NCBI RefSeq assembly: GCF_021533215.1
Contig: NZ_JAJNKA010000005.1
Coordinates: 124,001-188,000, forward strand
DNA from: Portibacter lacus
GTDB lineage: Bacteria; Bacteroidota; Bacteroidia; Chitinophagales; Saprospiraceae
Direction of reading: 5' to 3'
DNA: 64,000 nt
The translations under genes and the position numbers were made by a program. Numbering within the stretch: the stretch's first letter is position 1; each line of letters opens with the position of its first letter. Below, piece after piece: positions 37,601-45,831 of the stretch. A model generated the notes under the pieces. The model had not been told where the DNA came from. It saw only the letters and a list, made by a program, of their open reading frames with translations, and did no database searches.

Positions 37601-39586
37601 ACTGTAAGTTCCGGCGGCTACTGTAATCGTATGTCCATCTAATGTTAATACATCATCAATGGCCGATTGTATGGTAGCATAATGGAGTCCATTGTTTACA
37701 TTCGTTACTACACCCACAATCATAGCAAATGAAGCATCTTCACTATATGACGCTAGTAAATTTTCCCCTGTACTTGCTTCGGAAAGGGTAGACTTGATAT
37801 CTGAAATATTTGTTACGCCATGCCAATTTCCTTCGAATAATATATCAGCTGCACTTTCATTAATCACAGCACTTTTTCCAGGAACTAAATTGGAAAAGTC
37901 ATTCAAACTAATTACTGTGTTCGCCGGACCTTGTATAGACCCAATACTCATAATATGATTCGGAACATCAAAGGTATTTCCTTGGATTATTAACCCGTCC
38001 AATGTTGCTGGATTTCCTCCATAGGACGCACCGTCATCTCTTACACTAATAGATATGGCTGGTCTTCCATCAGGATATGAGCTTGTGCCCGTTATTCCAC
38101 TATTCGTTATACTAGAATTGATTAATGATATGCTCTGGAAGGTATTAAATTTTAGATTTAGGTCAATGGCAGAATTAGAACCATACCCTGGGTCTATTCC
38201 ACACATATCTACTGTTATATTATCAAATACTGCATTCGATAGCTTTTCGATATATAGACCCTTCTGTAGATTATTCGTAAATGTACAGTCTTTAACAAGT
38301 ACACCATCGATGGTAGTCGGTGAAGAAGAACTATTAGGCCATGCAAATCCTTGGTTATTATCATGAAAAGCACAATCTGTTACTGATAAATTCGTAATGT
38401 TAGCTGAGCTTCCAACTTTAAACCCAACGCTTGACCCAGAGAAGTCGGAATTTTTGATGGTTAGATCATCGATACTGCCAGAGTTTACATTTATTCCATA
38501 AGTTGAATTATTAGCACATTCGATTTGATCAATAACAATATGATCCCCATTTGTTATTCTGATTCCTTGTACGAATCCTTGAATTTTGAAGTCACTAATT
38601 TCTACATCATCGACCTCTATTGTTATTCCGTACCCAGTTGTTCCTTCTATAATCGTATTAGAAGGATCATATCCTTTCAAGATAATACTCTTATTTAGCA
38701 CTACATTTTCATTAAAAGTACCATCTGAAATATTTAGCACATCATTTGCCACTGCATCATCTACCCCATCTTGAATTGTGTTATGTCCTGTATGCTTAGT
38801 AGTGTTATTTACTGGTGCATAAGATACAATCGGGACAGGTGTTGTTGCACTAGCATTAGTTGTCTCTCCGTCCAATGCATTCGGACCACTAAAGCTCCAC
38901 TCATTGATGTCAAATAATGAACCTGCAGGAGCACTTCCTGGATTTCTAAATGCCCAACCATCTTCATACTCCCAAGGTTCTCCATTACCATCCACGTTAA
39001 TATCTCCAAAGACATCTATTACTAAGCCATTGTAAAACAACTCAATTGCATCATCTCCATTTATACTCATCGATCCACTGACATAATCAGGAGCAAAGTC
39101 AAAAAAACTAGTAAAATTAGTGGCTTCACTTGCTATATAAATATAATCTCCTGCATTTCCTGAAATCATAGGAAAAGTAAATTCTTCTCCATCACTTCCA
39201 TCTCCATTATTCGCAGCGCCAATACCTAACTTAGATAGGTCAGCAATATCTTCGAGTAAAAATATCTCTACTCCCTTCGGTGTTCCACCAGATAGTGGAC
39301 CATCATAAACTGCAGTAATCATAGCTACATCTCCAGGAGCAAAATTATAAGCCGCTTCTTTTCTCTCTTCTATCCATTTATTCAGCCAATTTTCCCATTT
39401 CGAAAATCTACTTTCATAGTTTTCATGAATGCTTTCTGTTGCAAAACTTACTAAATTTGGTCCTAGTGTGCTGATGTTACTAGGTTGAGCTTTTAGATTG
39501 ATACTTCCGGTAATTGATAAAAGAAATAATAAAGTAATCTTAGTGATACATAGGTATCCTCTTAGGATAGGGTGTTTCATTTTCAT
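28652..39586 (-). CDS. Giant secreted multi-module beta-helix protein (3644 aa)
   Basis: The signal peptide ends ...SINLKAQ. Residues about 60-240 look like a lamin-tail-like domain (GVEIFLLEDIADLSKLGI, GDDAIELFYNG). Seven right-handed beta-helix modules follow, each opening with a [ST][IV]Q-x-[AG][IV] segment (near residues 261, 627, 969, 1299, 1622, 1985 and 2312). Most of them end with N-[WYF]-WG caps such as NWWGD. Modules 3, 4 and 6 are close copies (GKG-x-GDW-x-DY, SSAGILVS). After about residue 2700 come Ig-like domains (CEGDPVALSLTG, CEGETVNVSLTG), a concanavalin-like domain (about 3020-3240) and a final partial helix ending GDVIINK. No recognisable T9SS sorting domain is present. It is probably an adhesin or polysaccharide-binding protein (inference). 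Confidence 0.85.
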   Translation of the reverse strand: MKMKHPILRGYLCITKITLLFLLSITGSINLKAQPSNISTLGPNLVSFATESIHENYESRFSKWENWLNKWIEERKEAAYNFAPGDVAMITAVYDGPLSGGTPKGVEIFLLEDIADLSKLGIGAANNGDGSDGEEFTFPMISGNAGDYIYIASEATNFTSFFDFAPDYVSGSMSINGDDAIELFYNGLVIDVFGDINVDGNGEPWEYEDGWAFRNPGSAPAGSLFDINEWSFSGPNALDGETTNASATTPVPIVSYAPVNNTTKHTGHNTIQDGVDDAVANDVLNISDGTFNENVVLNKSIILKGYDPSNTIIEGTTGYGITIEVDDVEISDFKIQGFVQGIRITNGDHIVIDQIECANNSTYGINVNSGSIDDLTIKNSDFSGSSVGFKVGSSANITNLSVTDCAFHDNNQGFAWPNSSSSPTTIDGVLVKDCTFTNNLQKGLYIEKLSNAVFDNITVDMCGIDPGYGSNSAIDLNLKFNTFQSISLINSSITNSGITGTSSYPDGRPAISISVRDDGASYGGNPATLDGLIIQGNTFDVPNHIMSIGSIQGPANTVISLNDFSNLVPGKSAVINESAADILFEGNWHGVTNISDIKSTLSEASTGENLLASYSEDASFAMIVGVVTNVNNGLHYATIQSAIDDVLTLDGHTITVAAGTYSEPLMIDKELSILGPNSAISAVDGSRVAEAMLTENIRISAGSDVMINGFEFFGVSAISEWPIYIQGNTSGITINNNRFIECVYTAIKSGLTTTTANLTIEGNLIEGTSNDELQSGMVFGGVSGSISNNKISNPAYGGLLVDGANGLAIHGNIIENTPEQGLQLSGICSDVTVLANTINNANSKLKVDKGAIRLYGGAFSGLVTISENILSSSYNGIAIKDGEDLTGKEILIVNNSLEGNNNYAIYNGAALGAVEATCNWWGSIDQAIIQSKISGAVTASPYLTDGTDDLPADIGFQPTALACGGMFPILNITSEVFYSTIQEGIDAATSGDTLEIQLADYTEPGQITINKSLVIQGKGKTLTILRSNYNTASSGHGNVSSAWILTEPGTNVSIEKMTIDATGKDTYTALRFQDGGKVENVAFNEIKHSASPYIGIAVQVQDGNVDITGCIFTQIGRIGVHYRNGVIPGAVISGTYANNMYTGKGDGDWLDYALDISGGTTITVENNTISGNTGEASTDGSSSAGILVTSYFPTPANSAPNSVNILHNNITDNTTGIAVGYDGSDVSVVNATENNIIDNEYGISSTGPSVNATSNWWGDNLGPAGAGYGTGDTVSQNVLLCPWLDDAFDATPDPGMAVGPIHNISSGEYFCTIQEAVTAANAGNTIKIEVADFTEPSQIIIDKNLNLVGVDKASSTLRPGTDTGNAGDARAFILVNANVDFNLSNMTIDGTGKLVYQAIRNKGEGAVDNVQFTEIKYKESGPDYSGVAIAAFGTGPVDVSNSMFNEIGRIGILYFGTGVSTSTFSGNTYTGKGVGDWLDYGLDISAGAVVNVTNNTVTGNRGIASTDGSTSAGILVSTFFAPGTMATITGNQITNNSTGIAVGYDGSDVSEVTANDNNIYFNDFGVTTTAPMVDAMKNFWGDPDGPGGEGYGGGNPVNAMVETCLYYNVPIGSGTEELEGPIKNTNTGEFFCSVQDAIDDAETLAGHEITLPAGTFSEDININKGIVLKGANATIAGCDVRGEETIIEPETGGTTPITVSADGVTISGFTLTNSGGHYAVYNSEHGGFTFTNNIITQVGNNTESGNTHALFVNVNNASIDDINIANNKFRDIHAGIKDPAISNGSASAIFIGDSQAAGNITGLVISENCIDLVRAATIPFASASKGGKGAYGILLGYGGSGGGNVVDAQITNNDISDIEGLWAHAIGLEGNTPSADVLNNNIHTIIDHKSPSDAVAVLIEDNNDVADIMINNNSFTNVDLGVWNKMSGSVNASCNYWGSVDQSDIQNKINGGVTSSPYLTDGTDDNVDIGFQPTPIACGGMFPILNITTEVFYPSIQDGIDAAVAGDTLEIQLTDYTEPGQIVVTKDITLQGLGKTSTVLRPGFNTGNTGNARGFILVNAGIEFHLEKMTINGLGKLVWQAVRSTGSGSVDNVYFTNIKYQSSGSPYAGTAYAAFGTGNVDVSNCMFDEIGRIGMQYFGTGISGSNFTNNIYTGKGAGDWIDYMLDINAGAKVNIMGNIVSGNLGTALTDGSSSAGILVSTYSGLGTEAIISNNTISGNTIGVAVGFDAIDESVVIANNNNIFGNIYGFTASGSEVEIDASSNWWGDELGPSGEGPGIGDNVTENVNFCPWLDNAFDAVTPGVAIGPVHNTDSDEYFCTIQEAIEAATATNTIEIAEGTYNERVVVSKSLTIQGKTSDKELYIIDGTGLAGTGDGIFIDNNVTHVTLQNLTVQNFAGSSGTADAGIYAIGGNDNLTVDNVAILDNVGGSGFYANGPINDVTINGSMISGHTVGARGIVIWNGFKENINITNNSLSNNNCCGIELQDGTASNVNISYNTIAIGTGDNAIGVLGLNDNTGSNTINNNIITGGGRYGIEIKNPDGGITLHANNINLTNANSDLRDRAGIVVMRRDFTNGNPQGYADIPNGVTLTNNTVTNYKQSSSAEEGFGIVIEGSDHVVSGNVLTGNDVGIQLQGGGHTNANYVSNNSGSGSQNVGDSPAYFGRGNSPTVCNIDLGSNTFNLNGIDNRLSTNNYQSSTPFVEVDEAIIQEYLTKKINYTINSVTIENTNNDVVDTDEDVSLEVCDTDDNVVLSMISPDINNLAMWIDYEGTNLVTPPLDADFKVKTFNANHAALEKMSLRLADPTIPGMLTSVAYVYNDANDNGILDAFECVSDVIEVAITVNPVPVFTLSEGGNALSDGQTLTVCEGDPVALSLTGESTDVFDMVFNGASVGSGSIGSGFTYDFTAAISDAGTYDFTVTNSEGCVTTTSYTLNVKPTSSAEITADYAVWFNSTGNMASVPGSGDTYAWTLTNGTIIDDAVNPIEFYPSGNSDMELTVVVTNANNCSATSTTTIKVVEPCAPFDFSEAAELRASGEEGVGVWSIDRFKPELGKTPVEFVSQSTAPDATTNTLKHSITSNNGYPAGNNFYNTQGRRIAVHPSSLETEIDLFVPSDWATTGRRMAGFWGEAFNASNALSAYPILEFTSDSGTPRFRVFDNGTWADLGLPSGFVYDQWVTLRMKVLPDGEFRFTVSTLQGNLTYTSVNLSSFGSTHFENIILQGHNTELGVDYDIYWNNLVAIPVTYELTTNGNNIYHLDTVKFCEGENVTLFLTGNEMDLYSLTRDGNPVINGTIGMGINYNFGSVSYFAGEYKLVVTKVGGCTTEMTFIYEVGVFPVNELTVNALEILDGGSLTICEGETVNVSLTGAATDEFRMLHEGVEVGTGIVGAGTNYSFTAAISDDGMYTLEVTSKDGCISTMDYELVVTPLTAITIDPVASFCFFDGIMPLNATPSGGTFSGPGISGNDFDPALAGPGMHVITYTLISGDCTSTEELTIEVEPAVNRVMNNNDSGYGSFRSIIDSPCIGDTIYFDNALLNQTITLTSGEILIDSDKVLKGMGDDKLTISGNDLSRIFNVAPGVTFEIKGVKLMNGYAATNGGAILNNGNLILENVVLEGNHEDTTPKAFTNLGLNSKVIVKGDVIINK

Positions 39587-40115
39587 GTTCTAAATAATTA
39601 GGTAGTGGGTAATCCATCTCATAGTTTGAAATGGCATATAAATTATGACACTAATCATTAACCGGAAAACGACGTTGTAAACAAACTTAGCTAGTAAAGT
39701 AGAATTAGCTACTTTAACCTACGAATATTAGCCTCAGTCTTGAGCAAATCAAGACATGGGATTCAAAAATTTTCCAGAATAAATAATTTGGTGATTTTCG
39801 AATTCGAGATTAACTAATTCGAGCAGGTATGTAATTTGAAAAATGGTACCTCCTTATCCAAAAGCGGAATAATTTAGAAAATACTATGGAAGAAATAAAG
39901 CTTTGGTGGGTAAAAATAAGCATGTTAATAGGGTGTTTTTAGTAGGTTTAAAATAGTGTTATGGGGTTATCTGCAGTAAAAATATAAAAAAATTTAACAT
40001 CTATAAAATTTTAACATGTTTACACAAAACAAATAAAATTCCGGCCTACAATATTCAGATGAAATAATTTTTCACCCAAATCACCTATTGAACAATTTTC
40101 AATAAATCCAAATAG
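39587..40115. other. Intergenic region upstream of the giant gene
   Basis: This 529-bp AT-rich stretch lies between two minus-strand genes. Besides the promoter/hairpin at 39682-39716, it holds two close TTTAACAT copies near 39995-40020. No frame or RNA gene was recognised. Confidence 0.5.
39682..39716 (-). promoter_or_regulatory. Candidate promoter with adjacent inverted repeat for the giant gene
   Basis: On the minus strand, TAAGTTTG (39682-39689) fits the TAnnTTTG -7 box about 95 bp before the ATG. Directly upstream, TAAAGTAG and its complement form an 8-bp inverted repeat (39695-39702 and 39709-39716) in the place of an operator. No clear -33 TTG is visible. Confidence 0.4.
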
Positions 40116-41768
40116 CTACTTCCTTATCGCTTTGTAAGCATTTATCAGCCCATTCGTACTTCCATCATGACTAGAAACTTTATCTGAATTTTCTAATTCA
40201 GGAAGAATCTTGTTCGCTAATAACTTGCCCAATTGCACACCCCATTGATCAAAAGAAAAAATATTCCAGATATATCCTTGAGTGAAAATCTTATGCTCAT
40301 ACATTGCAATCAGATTACCAAGAGTTTCTGGGGTCAATTTTTTTACTAGGATTGAATTAGTCGGTCTATTTCCATCGAAAACCTTAAATGGGACCAAACG
40401 ATTGATTTCTTCAGCAGACTTTCCAGAATTTTTTAAATCTTCTCTCACTTCCTCTTCCGTCATCCCTGCCATCAAAGCTTCTGTCTGTGCGAAAAAATTT
40501 GACATCAAGATTTCGTGATGTTTACCTAGCGGATTATGACTAATCGCAGGAGCGATAAAATCACATGGAACTAGTCTTGTTCCTTGGTGTATTAATTGAT
40601 AAAAAGCATGTTGACCATTCGTCCCTGGCTCTCCCCATATAATTGGGCCAGTCTGATATTCTATTGGATTTCCAGCTCGATCCACCGACTTTCCATTACT
40701 CTCCATGTTTCCTTGTTGGAAATAAGCTGCGAAACGATGCATGTATTGGTCATACGGAAGAATCGCTTCCGTTTCAGCTCCCATAAAGTTCGTGTACCAA
40801 ATACCTATCACCGCAAGAATTACAGGAATGTTTTTCTCTAACGGAACGGTCTTAAAATGAACATCCATTTCGTGCATTCCCTTCTGAAGAGATTTAAAAT
40901 TATCATAACCAATTGCACAGGCAATCGGCAATCCAATAGCTGACGATAAAGAAAATCGACCTCCTACCCAGTCCCAAAATTCAAACATGTTTGCAGTGTC
41001 GATTCCAAAGGCTTTGACATCTTTTTCATTCGTAGAAACAGCTACAAAGTGCTTCGCTACCTGTTCTTCCTTTCCTCCATTTGCTAAGAACCACTCTTTC
41101 GCAGAAAGGGCATTCGTCATGGTCTCTTGTGTTGTAAATGACTTAGAGGCAATGATAAACAATGAGGTTTCAGGATCTATCTGCTTAAAAGTTTCTGCAA
41201 TGTGAGTTCCATCTATATTAGAAACAAAATGCATATTAATTCCATCTACCCAATACGGTTTTAATGCTTCTGTAACCATGACTGGCCCTAAGTCAGATCC
41301 GCCAATCCCTATATTTACAATGTCTGTAATTTTCTTACCAGAATATCCTTTCCACTCTCCTGAATGTAGCGCATTTGTAAACTTTTCTAGCTGTTTCATT
41401 ACTTTATTTACAGCAGGCATAACATTCTCCCCATCCACAAATATGGGATCATTAGAAAGGTTTCTTAAAGCTACGTGTAATACAGCCCTATCCTCGGTCT
41501 CGTTAATTTTTTCACCGTCAAACATTGACCTAATACCATCCCATATTCCTGTTTCTCGAGCCAAGTTTAATAACAAGCTCAATGTTTTATCTGTAATTAT
41601 GTTTTTAGAATAATCTACGAGGACGTCACCGAAAATCATAGAAAACTTAGCAAATCTATCAGGTTGCTCAGCAAATAAAGCTTTTATCTCCACATATACC
41701 ATTTCGTCATAATGGTTTTCAAGTGCTTTCCATGCTTTTGTTCCTTTTGGATTTATTCTGTCTAACAT
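40116..41768 (-). CDS. pgi: Glucose-6-phosphate isomerase
   Basis: Interconverts glucose 6-phosphate and fructose 6-phosphate in the cytoplasm. The 550-residue length is normal for the long PGI form. Recognisable blocks are [18 protein letters not shown], the sugar-phosphate loop [28 protein letters not shown] and [15 protein letters not shown], plus [20 protein letters not shown] around the catalytic His. It is divergent from the beta-helix gene at 41927. It is housekeeping, and it also supplies fructose/glucose phosphates for the sugar nucleotides made by the downstream cluster. Confidence 0.97.
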   Translation of the reverse strand: MLDRINPKGTKAWKALENHYDEMVYVEIKALFAEQPDRFAKFSMIFGDVLVDYSKNIITDKTLSLLLNLARETGIWDGIRSMFDGEKINETEDRAVLHVALRNLSNDPIFVDGENVMPAVNKVMKQLEKFTNALHSGEWKGYSGKKITDIVNIGIGGSDLGPVMVTEALKPYWVDGINMHFVSNIDGTHIAETFKQIDPETSLFIIASKSFTTQETMTNALSAKEWFLANGGKEEQVAKHFVAVSTNEKDVKAFGIDTANMFEFWDWVGGRFSLSSAIGLPIACAIGYDNFKSLQKGMHEMDVHFKTVPLEKNIPVILAVIGIWYTNFMGAETEAILPYDQYMHRFAAYFQQGNMESNGKSVDRAGNPIEYQTGPIIWGEPGTNGQHAFYQLIHQGTRLVPCDFIAPAISHNPLGKHHEILMSNFFAQTEALMAGMTEEEVREDLKNSGKSAEEINRLVPFKVFDGNRPTNSILVKKLTPETLGNLIAMYEHKIFTQGYIWNIFSFDQWGVQLGKLLANKILPELENSDKVSSHDGSTNGLINAYKAIRK

Positions 41769-41926
41769 ATCTAATTTTTACACAATTTTAATCACAAAAA
41801 GTGGTAATGTGTTCATCTAATCATTGTTTTTATATGAATTGGTCACAAACCAATTTTGTCTCCTCCACTTATTCATGACTATTCTTCTAAGTATTTAACC
41901 CACTTCCATTATTAAATGAATAAATT

Positions 41927-43393
41927 ATGGCCCAAAACACAAACATGAAATATAGCGTTTTCCTTTTTATACTATTCTCACATCACCTAATAGCTAATAA
42001 TTACTATGTAAAACCCAGTGGGTCAGATACAAATAACGGTCTGTCTCCCTCTACTGCCTTTTTAACATTACAGACAGCTTCTGATGTTGTTATTGCAGGG
42101 GACACCGTTTTCGTTTCCCCTGGAACATATGCCGGATTCGATCATCGGGAAACATCCGGTACAGCAGGAAATCCAATAGTATTCTTAGCAGACGGAGAGG
42201 TGCTTATCAACCAACGTGGGCCTATAAGAAATGATGGAATAAACATTGAAAATGCAGATTATATTGTAATAGATGGATTTACAGTAAATGATATGCCTGG
42301 CAGTGGAAATGGAATTAGAGCAGTACTTGCAGATCACATTTTGATAAGAAACAACTCTTGCGATAACAATGGAGAGAGAGGGATATTTACTGGATTTACG
42401 GATGATATAACCATAGAGTACAATCTTTGTACAAATTCTATAGACGAACATGGAATTTATGTTTCGAATAGCTCGGATCGGCCGATTATAAGGTATAATG
42501 AGTGTTATGGAAACAACAATATAGGTATTCACATGAATGGTGACCTTTCGACTGGAGAAGATGGAATTATTCATGATGCTGAAATCTATGGCAACATAAT
42601 TCACGATAACAATAGAGCTGCAGGAATCAATATGGATGGCTGCTTACGGCCGAAGGTTTATAACAATTTGATTTATAATAATCATTCCGCTCAGGGTATT
42701 GCCTTGTTCCAAGGTGACGGAGCTATTGCCACTCGAGAGGCTGAAATGTTTAACAATACAATCATTGTCCCTACGGATGGTCGTTGGGGAATTCTATTAG
42801 CATCTGGATCGCATGTAGGGACGAAGATCTATAACAACATTATTATTAATGATCATTCCTTTAGAGGTTCGATAGCTGCTGAGTCTGCAGGCGATGGATT
42901 CGAAAGTGATTATAATATTGTCAATGATAAGCTAAGTGCAACAGGTGACGGGTCTACGATTCCTTTTGCTGACTGGCAAGCACTAGGGTTGGGTCAAAAT
43001 AGTATGTTAGCTGGAAGTAAGGTTAACCTATTCAAAGATCCGTTATCCCCTTCTCCTAACTATGAATTAAAATCGGGATCTCAGGCCATTGATAATGGAA
43101 CGATTTCTCCTGTTTTATTGGACTTGGCTGGAACGTCTAGACCTCAGAATACAAACTTTGATATCGGAGCATATGAGCGAATATACTGTCCTGAAAAAAG
43201 AACACTTTCACCATTAGACGCACCTTTTAATGGTCAATATTATGCACGTGATTCAATTATTCTGACTGGAAACATTGACATAAATGCATATACAACTTTT
43301 AGTGCTCAAGCATTTGAAAATAAAGGGCAAATTCAGCTTGGTGCTCCGTTTGTACTGAGTTTTATAAAAATGGGTTGCGAAGAAGGTGAATAA
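41927..43393 (+). CDS. Secreted right-handed beta-helix protein (polysaccharide-lyase-like fold)
   Basis: An ATG at 41945 (seventh codon) would give the cleaner signal peptide, ending near HHLIANN; the listed start adds six residues. The mature protein opens with YYVKPSGSDTNNGLSPSTAF and GDTVFVSPGTYAGFD, the common start of DUF1565/PL6-like parallel beta-helix proteins. About eight coils with NN-x-I motifs follow, and then KSGSQAIDNGT...DIGAYE, a typical beta-helix end. The last about 60 residues resemble the beta-rich tail used in 3-coordinate-type Bacteroidota surface proteins but are not a clear sorting domain. It may bind or cut an acidic polysaccharide; no catalytic residues can be assigned by eye. 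Confidence 0.8.
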   Translation: MAQNTNMKYSVFLFILFSHHLIANNYYVKPSGSDTNNGLSPSTAFLTLQTASDVVIAGDTVFVSPGTYAGFDHRETSGTAGNPIVFLADGEVLINQRGPIRNDGINIENADYIVIDGFTVNDMPGSGNGIRAVLADHILIRNNSCDNNGERGIFTGFTDDITIEYNLCTNSIDEHGIYVSNSSDRPIIRYNECYGNNNIGIHMNGDLSTGEDGIIHDAEIYGNIIHDNNRAAGINMDGCLRPKVYNNLIYNNHSAQGIALFQGDGAIATREAEMFNNTIIVPTDGRWGILLASGSHVGTKIYNNIIINDHSFRGSIAAESAGDGFESDYNIVNDKLSATGDGSTIPFADWQALGLGQNSMLAGSKVNLFKDPLSPSPNYELKSGSQAIDNGTISPVLLDLAGTSRPQNTNFDIGAYERIYCPEKRTLSPLDAPFNGQYYARDSIILTGNIDINAYTTFSAQAFENKGQIQLGAPFVLSFIKMGCEEGE

Positions 43394-43409
43394 GTATTAG
43401 TTTTGGGTA

Positions 43410-44051
43410 ATGAAAAATTATATTCTAGTAACATTTTTTGCTGTATTTATTATTTCTGTCAATGCGCAGCCAGGCTTAGAAGCTGGAGCACTGGTCCAGC
43501 CACAAATCTATGGCCAATTGTATGATACAGAACTGAATGATCGGTCCTTAAAAATTCCATATTCTTTTGCGATTGGATTTGATCTAGGTTATAACTTCAC
43601 AGATAAGTTTGGTTTTAGAACTGGAGCAATCTATACTCCTGAAGGTGAAAAATATAATATTACAAGCACAGATCCGGAGGAAGCATATGAACTAAATTTA
43701 AGCTATATCCAAGTTCCTTTCTACTTAAAATTCAATTCAAGCACAGAAAATAGGTTCTCATTTATATTTATCGCGGGACCAAGTATTAGCTTCCTAAATG
43801 ACGCAACACTTACCCAAGATAGTGAAGATCCTGTTCCTGTATTAGGAGACTATCGACGATTTAATACTGGGGGAGCTATAGGATTAGGATTGCAAATGAA
43901 TATAGAACGAGGAGGTAATGTTAATCTACTATGGCGAAGTGGGGTATCACTTAACCCTGTCCAAGAGGAGGGCTCGATACTTTCAAGGTCTGTAAGCACA
44001 GGATTACAAGTTTCTTATCATTATTTTATCTATTCGCCTTCTGGTTACTAA
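43410..44051 (+). CDS. Outer-membrane beta-barrel protein (PorT-like/OMP_b-brl_2 type)
   Basis: The signal peptide ends ...IISVNAQ. The 213 residues show alternating amphipathic strands (FAIGFDLGYNFTDKFGFRTGAIYTPEG, YIQVPFYLKFN, SFIFIAGPSISFL, GGAIGLGLQMNI). These correspond to an eight-stranded small porin family common in Bacteroidota. It starts 16 bp after the beta-helix gene, so the two are probably co-transcribed, and it ends before a strong terminator. The precise role is unknown. Confidence 0.85.
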   Translation: MKNYILVTFFAVFIISVNAQPGLEAGALVQPQIYGQLYDTELNDRSLKIPYSFAIGFDLGYNFTDKFGFRTGAIYTPEGEKYNITSTDPEEAYELNLSYIQVPFYLKFNSSTENRFSFIFIAGPSISFLNDATLTQDSEDPVPVLGDYRRFNTGGAIGLGLQMNIERGGNVNLLWRSGVSLNPVQEEGSILSRSVSTGLQVSYHYFIYSPSGY

Positions 44052-44052
44052 C

Positions 44053-44088
44053 AAAAAAGAGTGTTTTAAAACCAAAACACTCTTTTTT
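44053..44088 (+). terminator. Strong bidirectional-type terminator
   Basis: A 15-bp perfect inverted repeat (AAAAAAGAGTGTTTT at 44053-44067 with 44074-44088) with a 6-base loop ends in six T. It closes the beta-helix/porin pair just before lpxK. Confidence 0.95.
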
Positions 44089-44163
44089 GTATTTAATGAG
44101 ATTGATTTCTGATTATACTTAATCTTAAATCGTTATTCAAAAATCGAATTCATACTTTGTATT

Positions 44164-45231
44164 ATGGTTCAGAATGTGCTTGTAAAATTACTGCTATCTC
44201 CTTTTTCATTGCTGTATGGCTTGATTATAAGCATGAGAAACTTCTTTTTTCATATTGGTCTCATTAAGAGATCCTCATTTAATATTCCTGTCATCAATAT
44301 TGGAAATTTGTCGATTGGTGGAGCGGGCAAAACACCTCATGTTGAATACTTAATAAGACTCTTAAAGCCATATATCAACACTTCCGTTTTAAGTAGGGGG
44401 TATGGTAGGAAAAGTAAGGGATTTTTATTTGTAGAGCCAGGAGGAAATGCGAACGATTTTGGAGATGAACCACTTCAGTACAAAAGAAAAAACAAGGATC
44501 TCGTGGTTGCTGTTTCAGAAAGTAGAGCACTCGGAATACCAGAAATGATTAAAAACTACCCAACCATTCATACTGTTCTGCTTGATGACGCTTTTCAGCA
44601 TTTAGCAGTGGAGGCAAGCTTAGACATTTTACTTACAGAGCAAACGAATTTGTTTACCGATGACTACTTGCTCCCTTCTGGAAGGTTAAGAGAGTGGCGA
44701 TCAGCATACAAGCGAGCTGACATCATAATTGTAACCAAATGCAGACCTGGTTTCGACGAAGAACAGAAGGCAAGTATTATTGACAAAATTAAGCCAGAAC
44801 CCAATCAAAAGATTTTTTTCTCGCATTATGTATATGGGGATCCCTATAATATATACAATGCGCAGCAAAGGGTGAAATTAGATGAGCACAATACTATTCT
44901 GATGGTGTCAGCAATTGCGAATACTGATTACTTAAGCCACTACTTGGAGTCTTTAGGCTGTGAATTAGAGCATATCCAATTTGAAGATCACCATTACTTT
45001 ACAGAGCATGAAGTTTCGGTTATCAAGGAAACTTATGAAAAGATAGAAAACCCCAATAAAATACTTCTCAGCTCGGAAAAGGATGCGATGAGACTTGACC
45101 TTCATCAAAAATTCATAGTTTCGAATCAAATTCCTATTTTTGCGCTCCCGATAAAAGTTGAATTCTTATTTGAAGAGGGTAAGCTTTTTGACGAAGCGAT
45201 AAAGAGTCATCTAATAAATTTTAAAATTTAA
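44164..45231 (+). CDS. lpxK: Tetraacyldisaccharide 4'-kinase
   Basis: Phosphorylates the 4' position of the lipid A disaccharide precursor at the inner membrane. The N-terminal hydrophobic helix (about 5-30) is followed by the family's Walker A variant GNLSIGGAGKTPHVEYL (about 47-62), SRGYGRKSKGF, GDEPLQY and VLLDDAFQH. The length of 355 is usual. It opens a co-directional run of envelope/polysaccharide genes after a terminator. The next gene begins 3 bp after its stop. Confidence 0.95.
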   Translation: MVQNVLVKLLLSPFSLLYGLIISMRNFFFHIGLIKRSSFNIPVINIGNLSIGGAGKTPHVEYLIRLLKPYINTSVLSRGYGRKSKGFLFVEPGGNANDFGDEPLQYKRKNKDLVVAVSESRALGIPEMIKNYPTIHTVLLDDAFQHLAVEASLDILLTEQTNLFTDDYLLPSGRLREWRSAYKRADIIIVTKCRPGFDEEQKASIIDKIKPEPNQKIFFSHYVYGDPYNIYNAQQRVKLDEHNTILMVSAIANTDYLSHYLESLGCELEHIQFEDHHYFTEHEVSVIKETYEKIENPNKILLSSEKDAMRLDLHQKFIVSNQIPIFALPIKVEFLFEEGKLFDEAIKSHLINFKI

Positions 45232-45234
45232 TAC

Positions 45235-45831
45235 TTGGAAAATATCCACCCTATTTTTGATCGTATAGTTAGTAGGAAAGAAAAGGAACAGTTTCTCAAC
45301 CAAAAGTCAGGTGTTTTTTGGTTAACGGGATTGTCAGGTTCTGGCAAAAGTACCATAGCTGAAAAGGTTGAGCGAATGCTTTTTAATAAAGGTCATCTTG
45401 TTCAAATCGTTGATGGAGATAATATTCGATCTGGTGTTTGCAATAATTTAGGTTTTAGTCTTGAGGATCGTGAAGAAAATATCAGGCGAATAGCAGAAGT
45501 ATCGAAATTGATGATGAATTGTGGTATCATTTGTATTAATAGTTTTGTAAGTCCTACAGAGAAAATCAGAGAAAAGGCGCGAGGTATTATTGGTCCTGAT
45601 GATTTCCATGAGATCTTTATTAGCACAACATTAGAAGAATGTGAAAACAGAGATGTAAAAGGCCTTTATGCAAAGGCACGTGCCGGGGAAATTAAAAACT
45701 TTACAGGGATCGACTCTCCATATGAGATCCCTAGAAATCCAGCACTCGTTGTGGAAACAGCAACAAAATCAGTGGAAGAATCTGCACAGATGCTTTTTGA
45801 ATTTATAGTAGAAGAAATAGAAAAAAAATGA
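45235..45831 (+). CDS. cysC: Adenylyl-sulfate (APS) kinase
   Basis: Makes PAPS from APS and ATP. The start is a TTG placed 3 bp after lpxK; no closer ATG keeps the N-terminus. Walker A GLSGSGKST is at residues 32-40, DGDNIRSGVCNNLGFS and REENIRRIAEVSKL bind APS, and FVSPTEKIR and KGLYAKARAGEIKNFTGID complete the family pattern. Its last codons overlap the next gene in an ATGA. With cysD/cysN two genes on, it supplies activated sulfate; no PAPS reductase is nearby, which favours use for sulfation. Confidence 0.95.
   Translation: MENIHPIFDRIVSRKEKEQFLNQKSGVFWLTGLSGSGKSTIAEKVERMLFNKGHLVQIVDGDNIRSGVCNNLGFSLEDREENIRRIAEVSKLMMNCGIICINSFVSPTEKIREKARGIIGPDDFHEIFISTTLEECENRDVKGLYAKARAGEIKNFTGIDSPYEIPRNPALVVETATKSVEESAQMLFEFIVEEIEKK

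Noticed and set aside
32000-38400. CRISPR or DNA tandem array in the repeat-rich region
   Set aside because: The periodicity is that of beta-helix coding modules in one continuous frame; no identical direct repeats with unique spacers are present.
41927-43393. Assignment of the beta-helix protein to a specific lyase family
   Set aside because: The fold is clear, but no catalytic Lys/Arg/His set could be identified by eye, so no enzyme name was given.
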